From assembly GCA_016717655.1 (NCBI GenBank), contig JADKFC010000017.1, positions 7,386-71,385 on the forward strand: a stretch of 64,000 bases of DNA, written 5' to 3'. A program made the position numbers and the translations under genes. The notes beneath the pieces were generated by a model. It did not search any database, was not told where the DNA came from, and saw only the letters and a list, made by a program, of their open reading frames with translations. Source of the stretch: Saprospiraceae bacterium (GTDB lineage: Bacteria; Bacteroidota; Bacteroidia; Chitinophagales; Saprospiraceae). Below are positions 44,479 through 52,973 of this stretch, one piece after another; position 1 is the first letter of the stretch; the number at the start of each line of letters is the position of its first letter.

Positions 44479-44986
44479 TGAGGTATTCTATGTTGATCCG
44501 TGAGGGTTCGCCATGGTAAGCTACTTCAACTTTCCGGAGGGCGATGGCACCAAGTCTTTCCATGGCAATTTGCGATCGGCGGTTGTTTTCGCCGACATGA
44601 AAATAGACCTCAGGTACAAGTTCGAAGGCGTGTTGCAGCATCAGATTTTTCATCGATGGGTTGAGTCCTTTTCCCCAAAAATTTCGACCAATAAAGGTGT
44701 AACCGATAAAGACCCGGTTTAATTGCTCGTCAAAGTCGTAAAATCGGGTAGATCCTGCTACCGCCCCTGTTGTTTTGTCCAACACCAGATAAGCACCTTG
44801 TGAGGCCAGGGCTCCTTCAAAAAAATTTTCAAAAACTGGTCGCTGGTAACGGTTGGGGTTGGGGTGTTGTTCCCAGATCAGCGGATCGGAGGCTACCTCA
44901 TACAGGGCCTCAAAATCTCCGACTTGAAGGGCTCGAAGTTCGACAAGCTCGTTGGACAAGGGTAGTTGGAAGTGGGCATGGGGCAT
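44462..44986 (-). CDS. GNAT family N-acetyltransferase (RimJ/RimL-like)
   Basis: 174 residues from the ATG at 44986; a longer frame to 45061 runs into the next promoter. Acetyl-CoA transferase fold: VELRALQVGDFEALYEVASDPLIWE, GSTRFYDFDEQLNRVFIGYTFIGRNFWGKGLN (the acetyl-CoA loop is in the last part), then NRRSQIAMERLGAIALRKVE. This pattern fits the acetyltransferase-3 group acting on small molecules or ribosomal protein N-termini. The substrate is unknown. It is divergent from the lipoprotein gene at 45060. Confidence 0.88.
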   Translation of the reverse strand: MPHAHFQLPLSNELVELRALQVGDFEALYEVASDPLIWEQHPNPNRYQRPVFENFFEGALASQGAYLVLDKTTGAVAGSTRFYDFDEQLNRVFIGYTFIGRNFWGKGLNPSMKNLMLQHAFELVPEVYFHVGENNRRSQIAMERLGAIALRKVEVAYHGEPSRINIEYLIKKEG

Positions 44987-45019
44987 ACGCTTACAATTGA
45001 TTGTGATCAATATAGTCAG

Positions 45020-45047
45020 ATGCAAGATAATACATTGTATCTTGCAT
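45020..45047. promoter_or_regulatory. Perfect inverted repeat in the intergenic region
   Basis: ATGCAAGATA (45020-45029) and TATCTTGCAT (45038-45047) are perfect 10-bp arms with an 8-base spacer. They end 12 bases before the lipoprotein ATG and lie between divergent genes, so the repeat could be an operator for one or both genes or a leader hairpin. Confidence 0.6.
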
Positions 45048-45059
45048 AAAAAATACAAC

Positions 45060-46103
45060 ATGAAAAAGTTGCTTTTATCGCTGTGTCTTTTATCCTTGGT
45101 TTCATGTGGATCATACCAGACAGAAATGTGGTTTTATGCAGATGGATCGGGTAAAACCAGCATCCGCTATGATTTGGGAGCAATGATCAAAGAAATGAAA
45201 TCCGCCTTTGAAGGTTTTGGCAAACAAATGGCAAAAGACAGTGTTTTCACTGATAGCCTCGCACTTGCCAACCTATTTACAGATAGTACCGGAAATGATT
45301 TTATGCTGGCAGATTCGATGCAGAGTTGGATGACAGATAGTACACAATATGACTGGACGGAGCCAGCCATACAGGAAGAAGGCGATCCTGCATCTGAAAT
45401 GTACCATGATACAACCGGATATAATGCAGATTTTTCAGAAAATTATTCATTTGGAGATTCGAGTCAGATGGCTATGAATATGCCTGTCAAGAAAAAGTCA
45501 AGTGTGGAAAAATTTGTTGGTGACCTCAATCAGGGAAAGGTAGACACATCAGTGGTAATATATACGCTTATACCTGACAGCGTCTTGCAACAACTGGAAA
45601 ATCCCGGCTTGCTAAAGCAGGTAAATTTGGAGATTCACCTTGATTCTGCTGAAGAAAAAGGTGTTATTGATCTGAGCTACACCTATAAAAACATGAAAGA
45701 AGCCAATAAAATTGGAGAAATGATGGCGAGGGCAGAAATCATAGAAACAGGAGATACCACTTCTATGAAAAATTTTAAGCGCAATTTCAATTCACTCAAT
45801 GGAATGAAATATGATCCCAAGGCGGGTATGCTAAGCAGCCCGGAGGAAAATGCCTTTGAAATGGGCATGTTGCCAACAGAAATGATGGAAGGCATTGATA
45901 AAAACGACGAAGAGAGTTTTGGAATGATTCTAGAAATCATGGGCATGAATAAGATTGAAGTTATCTACCACCTGCCCCGCAAAATAAAGGAAGTGAAAGG
46001 CGTTGAATACGAGCAGATAAACGACGATACCATTAAACTGCGTTTTGATATGCGCACCATGTTTAAAACGGGCAAGGTACCCGGATACGAAATTCGTTTT
46101 TAA
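45060..46103 (+). CDS. Lipoprotein of unknown function
   Basis: 347 residues from the ATG at 45060, preceded by the inverted repeat; a longer frame starting at 44952 would overlap the divergent gene. Lipoprotein signal with Cys16 (LVSC). The mature protein is acidic, Met- and Ser-rich, with repeated polar stretches (DSLALANLFTDSTG, NDFMLADSMQSWMTD) and a C-terminal beta-rich region (KIEVIYHLPRKIKEVKG). No domain is recognised. Periplasmic or outer-membrane location is inferred from the anchor. Confidence 0.75.
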   Translation: MKKLLLSLCLLSLVSCGSYQTEMWFYADGSGKTSIRYDLGAMIKEMKSAFEGFGKQMAKDSVFTDSLALANLFTDSTGNDFMLADSMQSWMTDSTQYDWTEPAIQEEGDPASEMYHDTTGYNADFSENYSFGDSSQMAMNMPVKKKSSVEKFVGDLNQGKVDTSVVIYTLIPDSVLQQLENPGLLKQVNLEIHLDSAEEKGVIDLSYTYKNMKEANKIGEMMARAEIIETGDTTSMKNFKRNFNSLNGMKYDPKAGMLSSPEENAFEMGMLPTEMMEGIDKNDEESFGMILEIMGMNKIEVIYHLPRKIKEVKGVEYEQINDDTIKLRFDMRTMFKTGKVPGYEIRF

Positions 46104-46173
46104 AATTTGTTTACCCAATTAGTATGGTTTGACTCTCTCTAGAAATATCCCAAAAACAAGTAGAAAGGCAGGC

Positions 46174-46677
46174 TTAAAAAATGGATTGAAGAAGTGAATT
46201 TGCCTGAAGATATCGATCGTCAAAAGATTTAGCATCCAAAATCGAATACTCTGCATTCAATTGTCGGAGGATTGTCAAATGAAGGTTAAATAGCCTTTCG
46301 CGGTCCCATTGATTTTCTCTCAACGGATCGGGCACCCAGGGTATGTTGGGCTCACACAGTATGTAATGCCTTACGGGACTATTTAGGAAAGATAATAAGG
46401 AGGGATCATCCACATGAAAGACCTCTTTTTTCCAAATATAGATGGTCAATAAATCGGTATCACAAATCACGCTATCACCGTGAGCCTCAGATTCCAGTTC
46501 CCTTTGTTTTTGCGCTATGTAATCTATCTCTTCAAGTGTGTACTTGCCACCTTTGTTTTCCAGGTATTGGCGGGCAAATTCTGGCACAAGAGGCAGATTT
46601 AGGTCGGCAGAAAGGCGCTCGGCCAGGGTGGTTTTGCCTGAGCTTTCAGGCCCCGTAAAGACAAACCATTTTTTCAA
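46174..46677 (-). CDS. NadR-like nicotinamide riboside kinase-type ATPase
   Basis: 167 residues. Walker A TGPESSGKTT (about residues 8-17), a VCDTDLL-type Asp motif (ICDTDLLTIY near residue 72), and CEPNIPWVPDPLRENQWDRE near residue 110. This pattern matches the C-terminal kinase domain of NadR (AAA_28 family), which phosphorylates nicotinamide riboside to NMN. The adenylyltransferase domain of full NadR is absent, so this may be a stand-alone kinase. It overlaps msrA by four bases (ATGA). Confidence 0.85.
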   Translation of the reverse strand: MKKWFVFTGPESSGKTTLAERLSADLNLPLVPEFARQYLENKGGKYTLEEIDYIAQKQRELESEAHGDSVICDTDLLTIYIWKKEVFHVDDPSLLSFLNSPVRHYILCEPNIPWVPDPLRENQWDRERLFNLHLTILRQLNAEYSILDAKSFDDRYLQANSLLQSIF

Positions 46678-47339
46678 TGTTTGTTTTCTGTTTTTTTCAA
46701 CAACTCAGGGTTTTTGGTCTGAAACTTAAGCCTTGGAATGCTGACTGCCCGGATATAGGGTTGATTGGGATTGAGTTTTTCATAGTCCTGGTGGTAAGCT
46801 TCTGCAGGATAAAAACCCGTATATTTTTCAAGGGTAGTGGTGATGGTACCGGCAGCGTATTGACCAGTGCCATACAGCGATGAAATATATTGTTGGGCAG
46901 CTTCCTTTTCCGTTTCATTTTGATAAAAAATGGCAGACCTGTATTGACGTCCGGAATCCGGGCCTTGTCGGTTGAGCGTAGTGGCGTCATGGCTGTCAAA
47001 AAAGATCTTAAGCAGCGTAGAATAAGAAATTTTGTTTGGGTCATAAAAAACCTCAACCGTCTCGGCATGGTTGGTTGCACCAGACGAAACAGCGTCGTAA
47101 TTGGCGTCATCAGCGGTCCCACCAGCATACCCTGAAACCACCTCTTCTACCCCATAAACCGTTTCAAAGATGGCTTCAACGCACCAAAAACAGCCGGAGG
47201 CAAAGTAGGCCTTTTCAATTCCTGAACCGGGCTGATACATAGGCTTTGGTGCGGCATCAACCGATGCTTTGCAAGATTTTGTGTGCAAAGAAATCAAAAG
47301 AGTAAGCGGCAGAAGGACGGCAAGGCTGAAAATTTTCAT
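46674..47339 (-). CDS. msrA: Peptide-methionine (S)-S-oxide reductase MsrA, exported
   Basis: 221 residues. Hydrophobic N-terminal signal with a Cys near residue 23, so possibly lipid-anchored. Family motif AYFASGCFWCVEAIFE with the catalytic Cys50, then GYAGGTADDANYDAV, NHAETVEVFYDP, and Asp/Glu and Tyr residues further on (QYRSAIFYQNE, EKYTGFYPAEAYHQDY). Repairs oxidised methionine in exported proteins. MsrB is not in the window. It overlaps the start of the NadR-like gene. About 260 bases upstream hold no clear gene. Confidence 0.93.
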   Translation of the reverse strand: MKIFSLAVLLPLTLLISLHTKSCKASVDAAPKPMYQPGSGIEKAYFASGCFWCVEAIFETVYGVEEVVSGYAGGTADDANYDAVSSGATNHAETVEVFYDPNKISYSTLLKIFFDSHDATTLNRQGPDSGRQYRSAIFYQNETEKEAAQQYISSLYGTGQYAAGTITTTLEKYTGFYPAEAYHQDYEKLNPNQPYIRAVSIPRLKFQTKNPELLKKTENKH

Positions 47340-47598
47340 AAATCTGTTTTGCTATATAACGAAAGAGAAGGGGGAAAGTTCTACAAACAAAGACGGGTCT
47401 TCCGGGCAAAATCCGACAAAAAATAGGGAGATAAGGCCGTTAAGGCAGCACAAAAGGGGGTCAAGGCTGAAAAAACGATGTCAGCTTTTCAAAAATTGAG
47501 AATATTTACTATAAATAGTGATCGGGTTGATCCGATGTTCCGGAGGTCAGAATGGTCCCCGAATGCTAGAAAAAAGCGATATTTGCAAAAAATCAAAC

Positions 47599-48066
47599 AT
47601 GCAGTTTATATCAGAAGAAAACATAGAAAAAGTCATTGATGGCTACTACGAAAGCGAAAAGAAGTTTTTTAGTGACAGAGAAGCCTTGATCGCAGCGCAG
47701 CCGGCCTTTTCCGCTATGTTGACCGATGAAGGATTTGAGTTGCTTTCAGACGATGAATATGAACTGCTTTGGTTTATGGCTACGGTTATCCATACAGCCT
47801 GTACCGATGTGCAGGGGGCCATTTCAGCCTGTGACCTTGAAAAAATGTCGGAGCTGGAAGAAGAAAATTGGTTAAAGATGGAGGAAGCAAAAGGAGGCAA
47901 CTTCCACGAACGCCTAAATGTATTTTTTGAAGGCTATGTACAGGAAGACCTGCTGGCTTTTGTAGAAGACAGTCTGGAGTCTGACGAGGACATCCAGGTA
48001 TCACCTGCCGGGAGGGAGTTGATCTTTGTTGCATGCAAAACCCTGATCGACGCCCTCGAAGTGTAG
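47599..48066 (+). CDS. Acidic protein of unknown function
   Basis: 155 residues from the ATG at 47599; an upstream in-frame start at 47518 would add 27 residues including a likely untranslated leader. The protein is helical and strongly acidic (SEENIEKVIDGYYESEKKFF, LLSDDEYELLWFMATVIH, EEENWLKMEEAKGG). It has no signal peptide or known motif. I do not recognise it. A weak TAnnTTTG-like element (GATATTTG) lies just upstream. Cytoplasmic location is inferred. Confidence 0.75.
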   Translation: MQFISEENIEKVIDGYYESEKKFFSDREALIAAQPAFSAMLTDEGFELLSDDEYELLWFMATVIHTACTDVQGAISACDLEKMSELEEENWLKMEEAKGGNFHERLNVFFEGYVQEDLLAFVEDSLESDEDIQVSPAGRELIFVACKTLIDALEV

Positions 48067-48228
48067 GCATAAGTTTGATAACCAAAGCATAATAAATTTA
48101 AAAAATATTGCTATTTGAGGCTAGCGCTGGCATTACAACAAATGTTGGAATAAAAGGGCGAAATCCTGTTTTTATTCGTTACTTTACACCTCAATCTTTC
48201 ACCAAAATCATGAGGCTGACACAGTAGA

Positions 48229-49629
48229 ATGAAGAACAACTATTTTGAGCTAATCAACCAAACCTATTTTTTTCCACAGGATGGTTTTGATCTCAGAAAT
48301 GACTACCTGACTTTTCACGATTTTTCCCTGAAATACCTCATTGACAAATATGGTACCCCTTTTAGGTTGACCTATTTGCCAAGGATAGGAGACCAGATTA
48401 AAAAAGCGAAAAACCTTTTTCACAAAGCCATTAAGGCCAATAATTATAAAGGAGAATACTATTATTGTTACTGTACCAAGTGTTGTCACTTTAGTCATGT
48501 AATCAATGAGGCTTTGAATCATGGAGTCCACCTGGAAACTTCGAGTTCCTTTGACATCGATTTGATCAGAAGACTATTTGAAAAGGGCAGGATCAGTAAA
48601 AAAACATTTCTGATTCACAATGGTCATAAAACCGATGACTACCTGGATAAAATTGTAGGTCTGCTGGACGACGATTTTGAAAACGTCATTCCGGTTTTGG
48701 ACTCTAAGGTAGAGATCGATCGTTTGTTGGCAAGGACTAAAAAGGACCTGACCATCGGTTTGAGGATGGCCATCAACGAAGAGCCGCAGTCTGCCTATTA
48801 TACTTCAAGACTGGGTATCAGGAGTACAGAGATCATTGAATATTACAAGCAAAAACTGGCCCGGAAAAAAAAGGTAAAACTTAAGATGTTGCATTTTTTT
48901 GTGGATTCCGGCATCAAGGATACCTTGTACTATTGGGGAGAATTTCGAAAAGCGTTGAAAATTTTTGCAGATCTAAAAAAGATTTGTCCATCGCTTGATT
49001 CCATCAACCTGGGAGGAGGACTGCCGATTCGCAACAACCTTGCATTTGAGTACGATTACAAGTACATGATAGAAGAGGTAGTGCGCAATATCAAAGAAGT
49101 GTGTCAGGAAGAAGGCATTGAAGAGCCCAACATTTTTACCGAGTTTGGTAAATATACCGTTGGTGAAAGCGGTGCCATTATTTTTAAAGTTTTGGAAGCC
49201 AAACAACAAAATGATGCTGAGCTTTGGTACCTCATTGACAACAGTCTGATGAATACCATACCGGATGCCTGGTCGATTTTTGAAAAATTCATCCTGCTCC
49301 CCATCAATAAGTGGAAGGAAGATTATGCCCAGGTCAATATCGGCGGCATCAGTTGTGACCATTCAGATTACTACAACTCTGAGGACCTCGACCAACAGAT
49401 ATTTTTACCCAGGGTAGACAATGACAGTGAAGAACCATTGTACCTTGGATTTTTCCATACCGGGGCTTATCAGGAGGCTATTAGCGGCTATGGTGGTATC
49501 AAACACTGTTTGATTCCATCACCCAAACACATCATTGTTGACAGAGACGAAAAAGGAAATTATCGCGACTGGGTTTACCGAGGTGAGCAAACTGTCAATG
49601 ATATGCTACAAATATTAGGATATGAGTAA
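48229..49629 (+). CDS. speA: Arginine decarboxylase (PLP, alanine-racemase fold), SpeA type
   Basis: 466 residues. Decarboxylates L-arginine to agmatine, first step of polyamine synthesis. PLP-binding lysine is expected at Lys84 in YCYCTKCCHFSHVINE. Later motifs: RLGIRSTEIIEYY, FFVDSGIKDTLYYW, LGGGLPIRNN and FTEFGKYTVGESG, and WYLIDNSLMNTIPDAW. It is shorter than E. coli SpeA (658) but normal for Bacteroidota. Its stop overlaps the agmatinase start by eight bases, and agmatinase overlaps the next gene by eight, so the three form one operon. Confidence 0.92.
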   Translation: MKNNYFELINQTYFFPQDGFDLRNDYLTFHDFSLKYLIDKYGTPFRLTYLPRIGDQIKKAKNLFHKAIKANNYKGEYYYCYCTKCCHFSHVINEALNHGVHLETSSSFDIDLIRRLFEKGRISKKTFLIHNGHKTDDYLDKIVGLLDDDFENVIPVLDSKVEIDRLLARTKKDLTIGLRMAINEEPQSAYYTSRLGIRSTEIIEYYKQKLARKKKVKLKMLHFFVDSGIKDTLYYWGEFRKALKIFADLKKICPSLDSINLGGGLPIRNNLAFEYDYKYMIEEVVRNIKEVCQEEGIEEPNIFTEFGKYTVGESGAIIFKVLEAKQQNDAELWYLIDNSLMNTIPDAWSIFEKFILLPINKWKEDYAQVNIGGISCDHSDYYNSEDLDQQIFLPRVDNDSEEPLYLGFFHTGAYQEAISGYGGIKHCLIPSPKHIIVDRDEKGNYRDWVYRGEQTVNDMLQILGYE

Positions 49630-50500
49630 CAGAATATATGCCGGTCTTGAATCCGGTAAAAATGAGTTTGACACTGCCAGGGTGTTGTTGCAGTCCGTGC
49701 CCTTTGATGGTACAAGTACGTGGGGAAAGGGGGCAGATCAGGGCTTTGAGGCATTTTGTGATGCATCAGACAACATGGAGATCTATGACATTGAAACCGA
49801 TTCTGAACCTTATCTCATAGGGGTGCACATTCTGGATGAAATTGCCGAGCGAAAGGATGCAACGGCCATGTTTAATGCCACCTATGAAACCACCCAAAAA
49901 ATGCTGAAGACAGGAAAATTCCTTACCGCTTTTGGCGGGGAACACAGCATCAGCATTGGCATCATCAAGGCACATTACGAACACTTTGAAAATCTCACCG
50001 TGCTTCAGATGGATGCCCACACAGACCTAAGACCGGAATACCATGGTACACCTTATAACCACGCGTGTGCGGTTTACGATGCCTCTAAAAATGCCAACCT
50101 CATTCAGGTAGGCATCAGAAGTATGGATGTTTCTGAAAAAGAACACCTCGATTATAATAAGGTCTATTTTGCAGAAAACATCATGGACAATGATTACTGG
50201 ATGGAAGAAGCACTGGGCAAAATGACAGACAATGTGTACATTACCTTTGATCTGGATTGTTTTGACAGTTCTATCATGCCATCTACAGGTACTCCTGAAC
50301 CGGGAGGCATGTATTGGTACCAGGTGCTTGATTTTTTACGTAGGGTTTATCGTCGCAAAAATGTGGTGGGCTTTGATATTGTAGAGTTGGCTCCTAACCC
50401 TCACAACCCAGCCCCTAACTTCATTGCAGCCAAACTTTACTACAAAATGCTTGCTTATAAATTTGAAAACGAATTAAAAAATATCGAAGACCATGATTAA
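49622..50500 (+). CDS. speB: Agmatinase (ureohydrolase, SpeB type)
   Basis: 292 residues. Hydrolyses agmatine to putrescine and urea. The binuclear Mn site is complete: His108 in FGGEHSISIG, Asp131/His133/Asp135 in MDAHTDLRPEYHG and Asp210/Asp212 in FDLDCFDSSIMPSTGTPEPGG. Location after arginine decarboxylase fits agmatinase rather than arginase or formiminoglutamase. Overlaps both neighbours by eight bases, suggesting translational coupling. Cytoplasmic. Confidence 0.93.
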   Translation: MSNRIYAGLESGKNEFDTARVLLQSVPFDGTSTWGKGADQGFEAFCDASDNMEIYDIETDSEPYLIGVHILDEIAERKDATAMFNATYETTQKMLKTGKFLTAFGGEHSISIGIIKAHYEHFENLTVLQMDAHTDLRPEYHGTPYNHACAVYDASKNANLIQVGIRSMDVSEKEHLDYNKVYFAENIMDNDYWMEEALGKMTDNVYITFDLDCFDSSIMPSTGTPEPGGMYWYQVLDFLRRVYRRKNVVGFDIVELAPNPHNPAPNFIAAKLYYKMLAYKFENELKNIEDHD

Positions 50501-51455
50501 GGAATTTATAAAAGATCACTATAAACACTTTAACGCAGCGGCATTAATTGATGCCTCTGAAGCCTATGTTCAACACCTGGAAGCGGGCGGCAAAATGATG
50601 ATCACCTTGGCAGGTGCTATGAGTACGGCAGAACTCGGCAAGTCATTGGCTGAAATGATCCGCCAGGACAAAGTGCAGATCATCTCCTGTACCGGCGCCA
50701 ACCTGGAGGAAGACATTATGAATCTGGTAGCCCATAGCCACTATAAAAGAGTACCCAACTATCGCGACCTCAATCCCCAGGATGAGTGGGACTTGCTGGA
50801 AAATCACTACAACAGGGTGACAGATACCTGCATCCCTGAGGAAGAAGCTTTCCGCAGACTACAAAAGCACCTGATCAAAGTTTGGTCAGACGCTGAGAAA
50901 GCGGGAGAAAGATATTTTCCACATGAGTTTATGTACAAGATGCTCTTGAGTGGTGATCTCGAACAATACTACGAAATTGATCCGCGCAACAGCTGGATGT
51001 TGGCAGCAGCAGAAAAAAATATTCCCATTGTAGTCCCGGGTTGGGAAGACAGCACCATGGGCAACATTTTTGCATCCTATTGTATCAAAGGACAGCTCAA
51101 AGCTTCTACCACCAAAAGTGGTATTGAATACATGATGTGGCTGGCTGACTGGTATGTAAAAAACAGCGCCGGAAAAGGTATTGGCTTCTTTCAGATAGGA
51201 GGAGGCATTGCAGGCGATTTTCCCATCTGTGTGGTACCCATGTTGTACCAGGACATGGAAATGGAAGACATTCCTTTCTGGTCATACTTTTGCCAAATCA
51301 GCGACAGCACTACTAGTTATGGATCCTATTCAGGAGCGGTACCCAATGAAAAAATAACCTGGGGTAAACTCGACATCCACACACCAAAATTTGTGGTAGA
51401 GAGTGATGCTACCATTGTGGCTCCACTTATGTTTGCTTATGTGTTGGGCTGGTAA
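50493..51455 (+). CDS. Deoxyhypusine synthase-family protein (polyamine biosynthesis)
   Basis: 320 residues, homologous to deoxyhypusine/homospermidine synthase. The catalytic Lys292 is in TWGKLDIHTPKFVVESDATI, aligning with Lys329 of the human enzyme (EAVSWGKI). NAD-binding motifs GGGIAGDFPICVVPML and GAMSTAELGKSLAE are present. Bacteria lack eIF5A, the substrate of the eukaryotic enzyme, so a role in making a polyamine such as homospermidine or an aminopropylated product from putrescine or agmatine is inferred from the operon. The exact product is not readable from sequence. Confidence 0.9.
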   Translation: MIKEFIKDHYKHFNAAALIDASEAYVQHLEAGGKMMITLAGAMSTAELGKSLAEMIRQDKVQIISCTGANLEEDIMNLVAHSHYKRVPNYRDLNPQDEWDLLENHYNRVTDTCIPEEEAFRRLQKHLIKVWSDAEKAGERYFPHEFMYKMLLSGDLEQYYEIDPRNSWMLAAAEKNIPIVVPGWEDSTMGNIFASYCIKGQLKASTTKSGIEYMMWLADWYVKNSAGKGIGFFQIGGGIAGDFPICVVPMLYQDMEMEDIPFWSYFCQISDSTTSYGSYSGAVPNEKITWGKLDIHTPKFVVESDATIVAPLMFAYVLGW

Positions 51456-51571
51456 GTAATTTTTGAATTGATCGACATTTCAAGGTTCAGTTGACTTACA
51501 ACAGAATCAAAGAGTGACAGGCGGCAAGGTATTGTGAATCCTACTTAAATGACTGGTTATTTGGGAGTATT

Positions 51572-51591
51572 TAAACCATAGCAATGGTTTA
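51572..51591. other. Inverted repeat after the polyamine operon
   Basis: TAAACCAT and ATGGTTTA are perfect 8-bp arms around AGCA, about 120 bases after the operon. There is no T-run immediately after, only a weak TCATTTTT, so it may be a weak terminator or an operator for the following gene. Confidence 0.4.
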
Positions 51592-51648
51592 TAAGTCATT
51601 TTTGATGGGGTGTTATTACATTACATGGTGTATTTGTATCTTAGTTGA

Positions 51649-52869
51649 ATGAAAAACATCCTCTTTTTTACAATGTTGATGCTGGCAGGCTGCCATGAAA
51701 CAGAGGAAGCCCTTATGGGAAGGGTGGAAGAAATACCATTAGAAACCAATGAATCCGGTAATGCCTTCTTGAGTCAGTCTGATTTAGGTAATGTTTATCT
51801 GTCCTGGCTGGAATATGAAAATGAGTCGAAGGTGTCTTTGCGCCTTGCCCAATTGAATGGCAGTGAATCCGGATGGGAGAACCTGGGCACGGTCAATAGC
51901 GGAAATGACTGGTTTGTCAACTGGGCAGATTTCCCATCGGTAGTACCATTAGACAGAAACAGATTCATAGCCCACTGGCTTCAATACAGTGGTGAGGGCA
52001 CCTATGATTACGATATCAGATATTCAATTTCCAATAATAATGGCAGGTCATGGTCAGCTCCCCGCTATCTCAACGACACCATTGTCAATGCTGAATATGG
52101 TTTTGTGACCATCAAAAAAGCTGGAAACAAGGCTTTTGCCGTATGGCTGGATGGCAGGCATATGGTGGGTGGTCACAACGATAATCATCAACATCAGGAG
52201 TCAGGTGCCATGAACTTAAGATCTGCCTATATCAACAGAGATGGATTAAAGGAAGACGAAGCCGTTTTGGACGATAAAACATGTGATTGTTGTAATACAG
52301 AGTTGATCATGACAGAAACGGGCCCTCTTGTGGCCTATCGAAATAATAGTGATGCAGGCGACAGAGACATTCACCTGATGCAGAAAAGAGATGGAGATTG
52401 GCTAAAAGACAGTCCTCTTCATCGCGACAATTGGCACATCAATGGTTGCCCGGTCAATGGACCGGCGGGAGATGGTGAAGGTGACGAATTGGCCATCGCC
52501 TGGTTTACTGGAGCGGCTGATAGTGCATCAGTCAATCTTAAACTGTCGCACGATGGAGGGAAAACTTTTGGTCCAGTTATCAAAGTGAGTAATCAAAAAG
52601 TATTGGGCAGGGTAGATGTCATCATGCACAAAACGAAAGGTAGCGTTTATGTAAGTTGGGTGGAATCAAAAAATAAGGACGCAAGACTTAAAATAGCAGA
52701 ATACAGTCTTTTGGGAGATCGCAAAACTGAGTTTGAGGTCGTCTCAATGAGCAGTGCCAGAAAAAGTGGTTTCCCCAGAATGGTGAGGGTGAATAACGAG
52801 CTCATTGTGGTTTATACAGCTGTATCAGATCTCGGAAGCCAGAGAATTAGGACGCTCAAAATAAAATAA
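51649..52869 (+). CDS. BNR-repeat sialidase-like lipoprotein
   Basis: 406 residues with lipoprotein signal (LMLAGC, Cys15). Asp-box (BNR) motifs SNNNGRSWSAP and SHDGGKTFGPV place it in the beta-propeller sialidase-like superfamily. A DKTCDCCNTELIMTE segment near residue 208 is a CDCC cysteine cluster that I have seen in BNR proteins near copper-handling genes. No catalytic Arg triad of true sialidases can be confirmed by eye. Probably an outer-membrane or periplasmic propeller of unknown ligand, possibly metal related. Stands alone between two intergenic regions. Confidence 0.75.
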   Translation: MKNILFFTMLMLAGCHETEEALMGRVEEIPLETNESGNAFLSQSDLGNVYLSWLEYENESKVSLRLAQLNGSESGWENLGTVNSGNDWFVNWADFPSVVPLDRNRFIAHWLQYSGEGTYDYDIRYSISNNNGRSWSAPRYLNDTIVNAEYGFVTIKKAGNKAFAVWLDGRHMVGGHNDNHQHQESGAMNLRSAYINRDGLKEDEAVLDDKTCDCCNTELIMTETGPLVAYRNNSDAGDRDIHLMQKRDGDWLKDSPLHRDNWHINGCPVNGPAGDGEGDELAIAWFTGAADSASVNLKLSHDGGKTFGPVIKVSNQKVLGRVDVIMHKTKGSVYVSWVESKNKDARLKIAEYSLLGDRKTEFEVVSMSSARKSGFPRMVRVNNELIVVYTAVSDLGSQRIRTLKIK

Positions 52870-52973
52870 GACCATAAGTCCCCGTACGATCACCTTAAGT
52901 TAAAATCAATTATATTTATCAAATATTTGCAGGGCCCAGCCTCTGGTTTGTGTATCTTATAAAATAAGTAATA

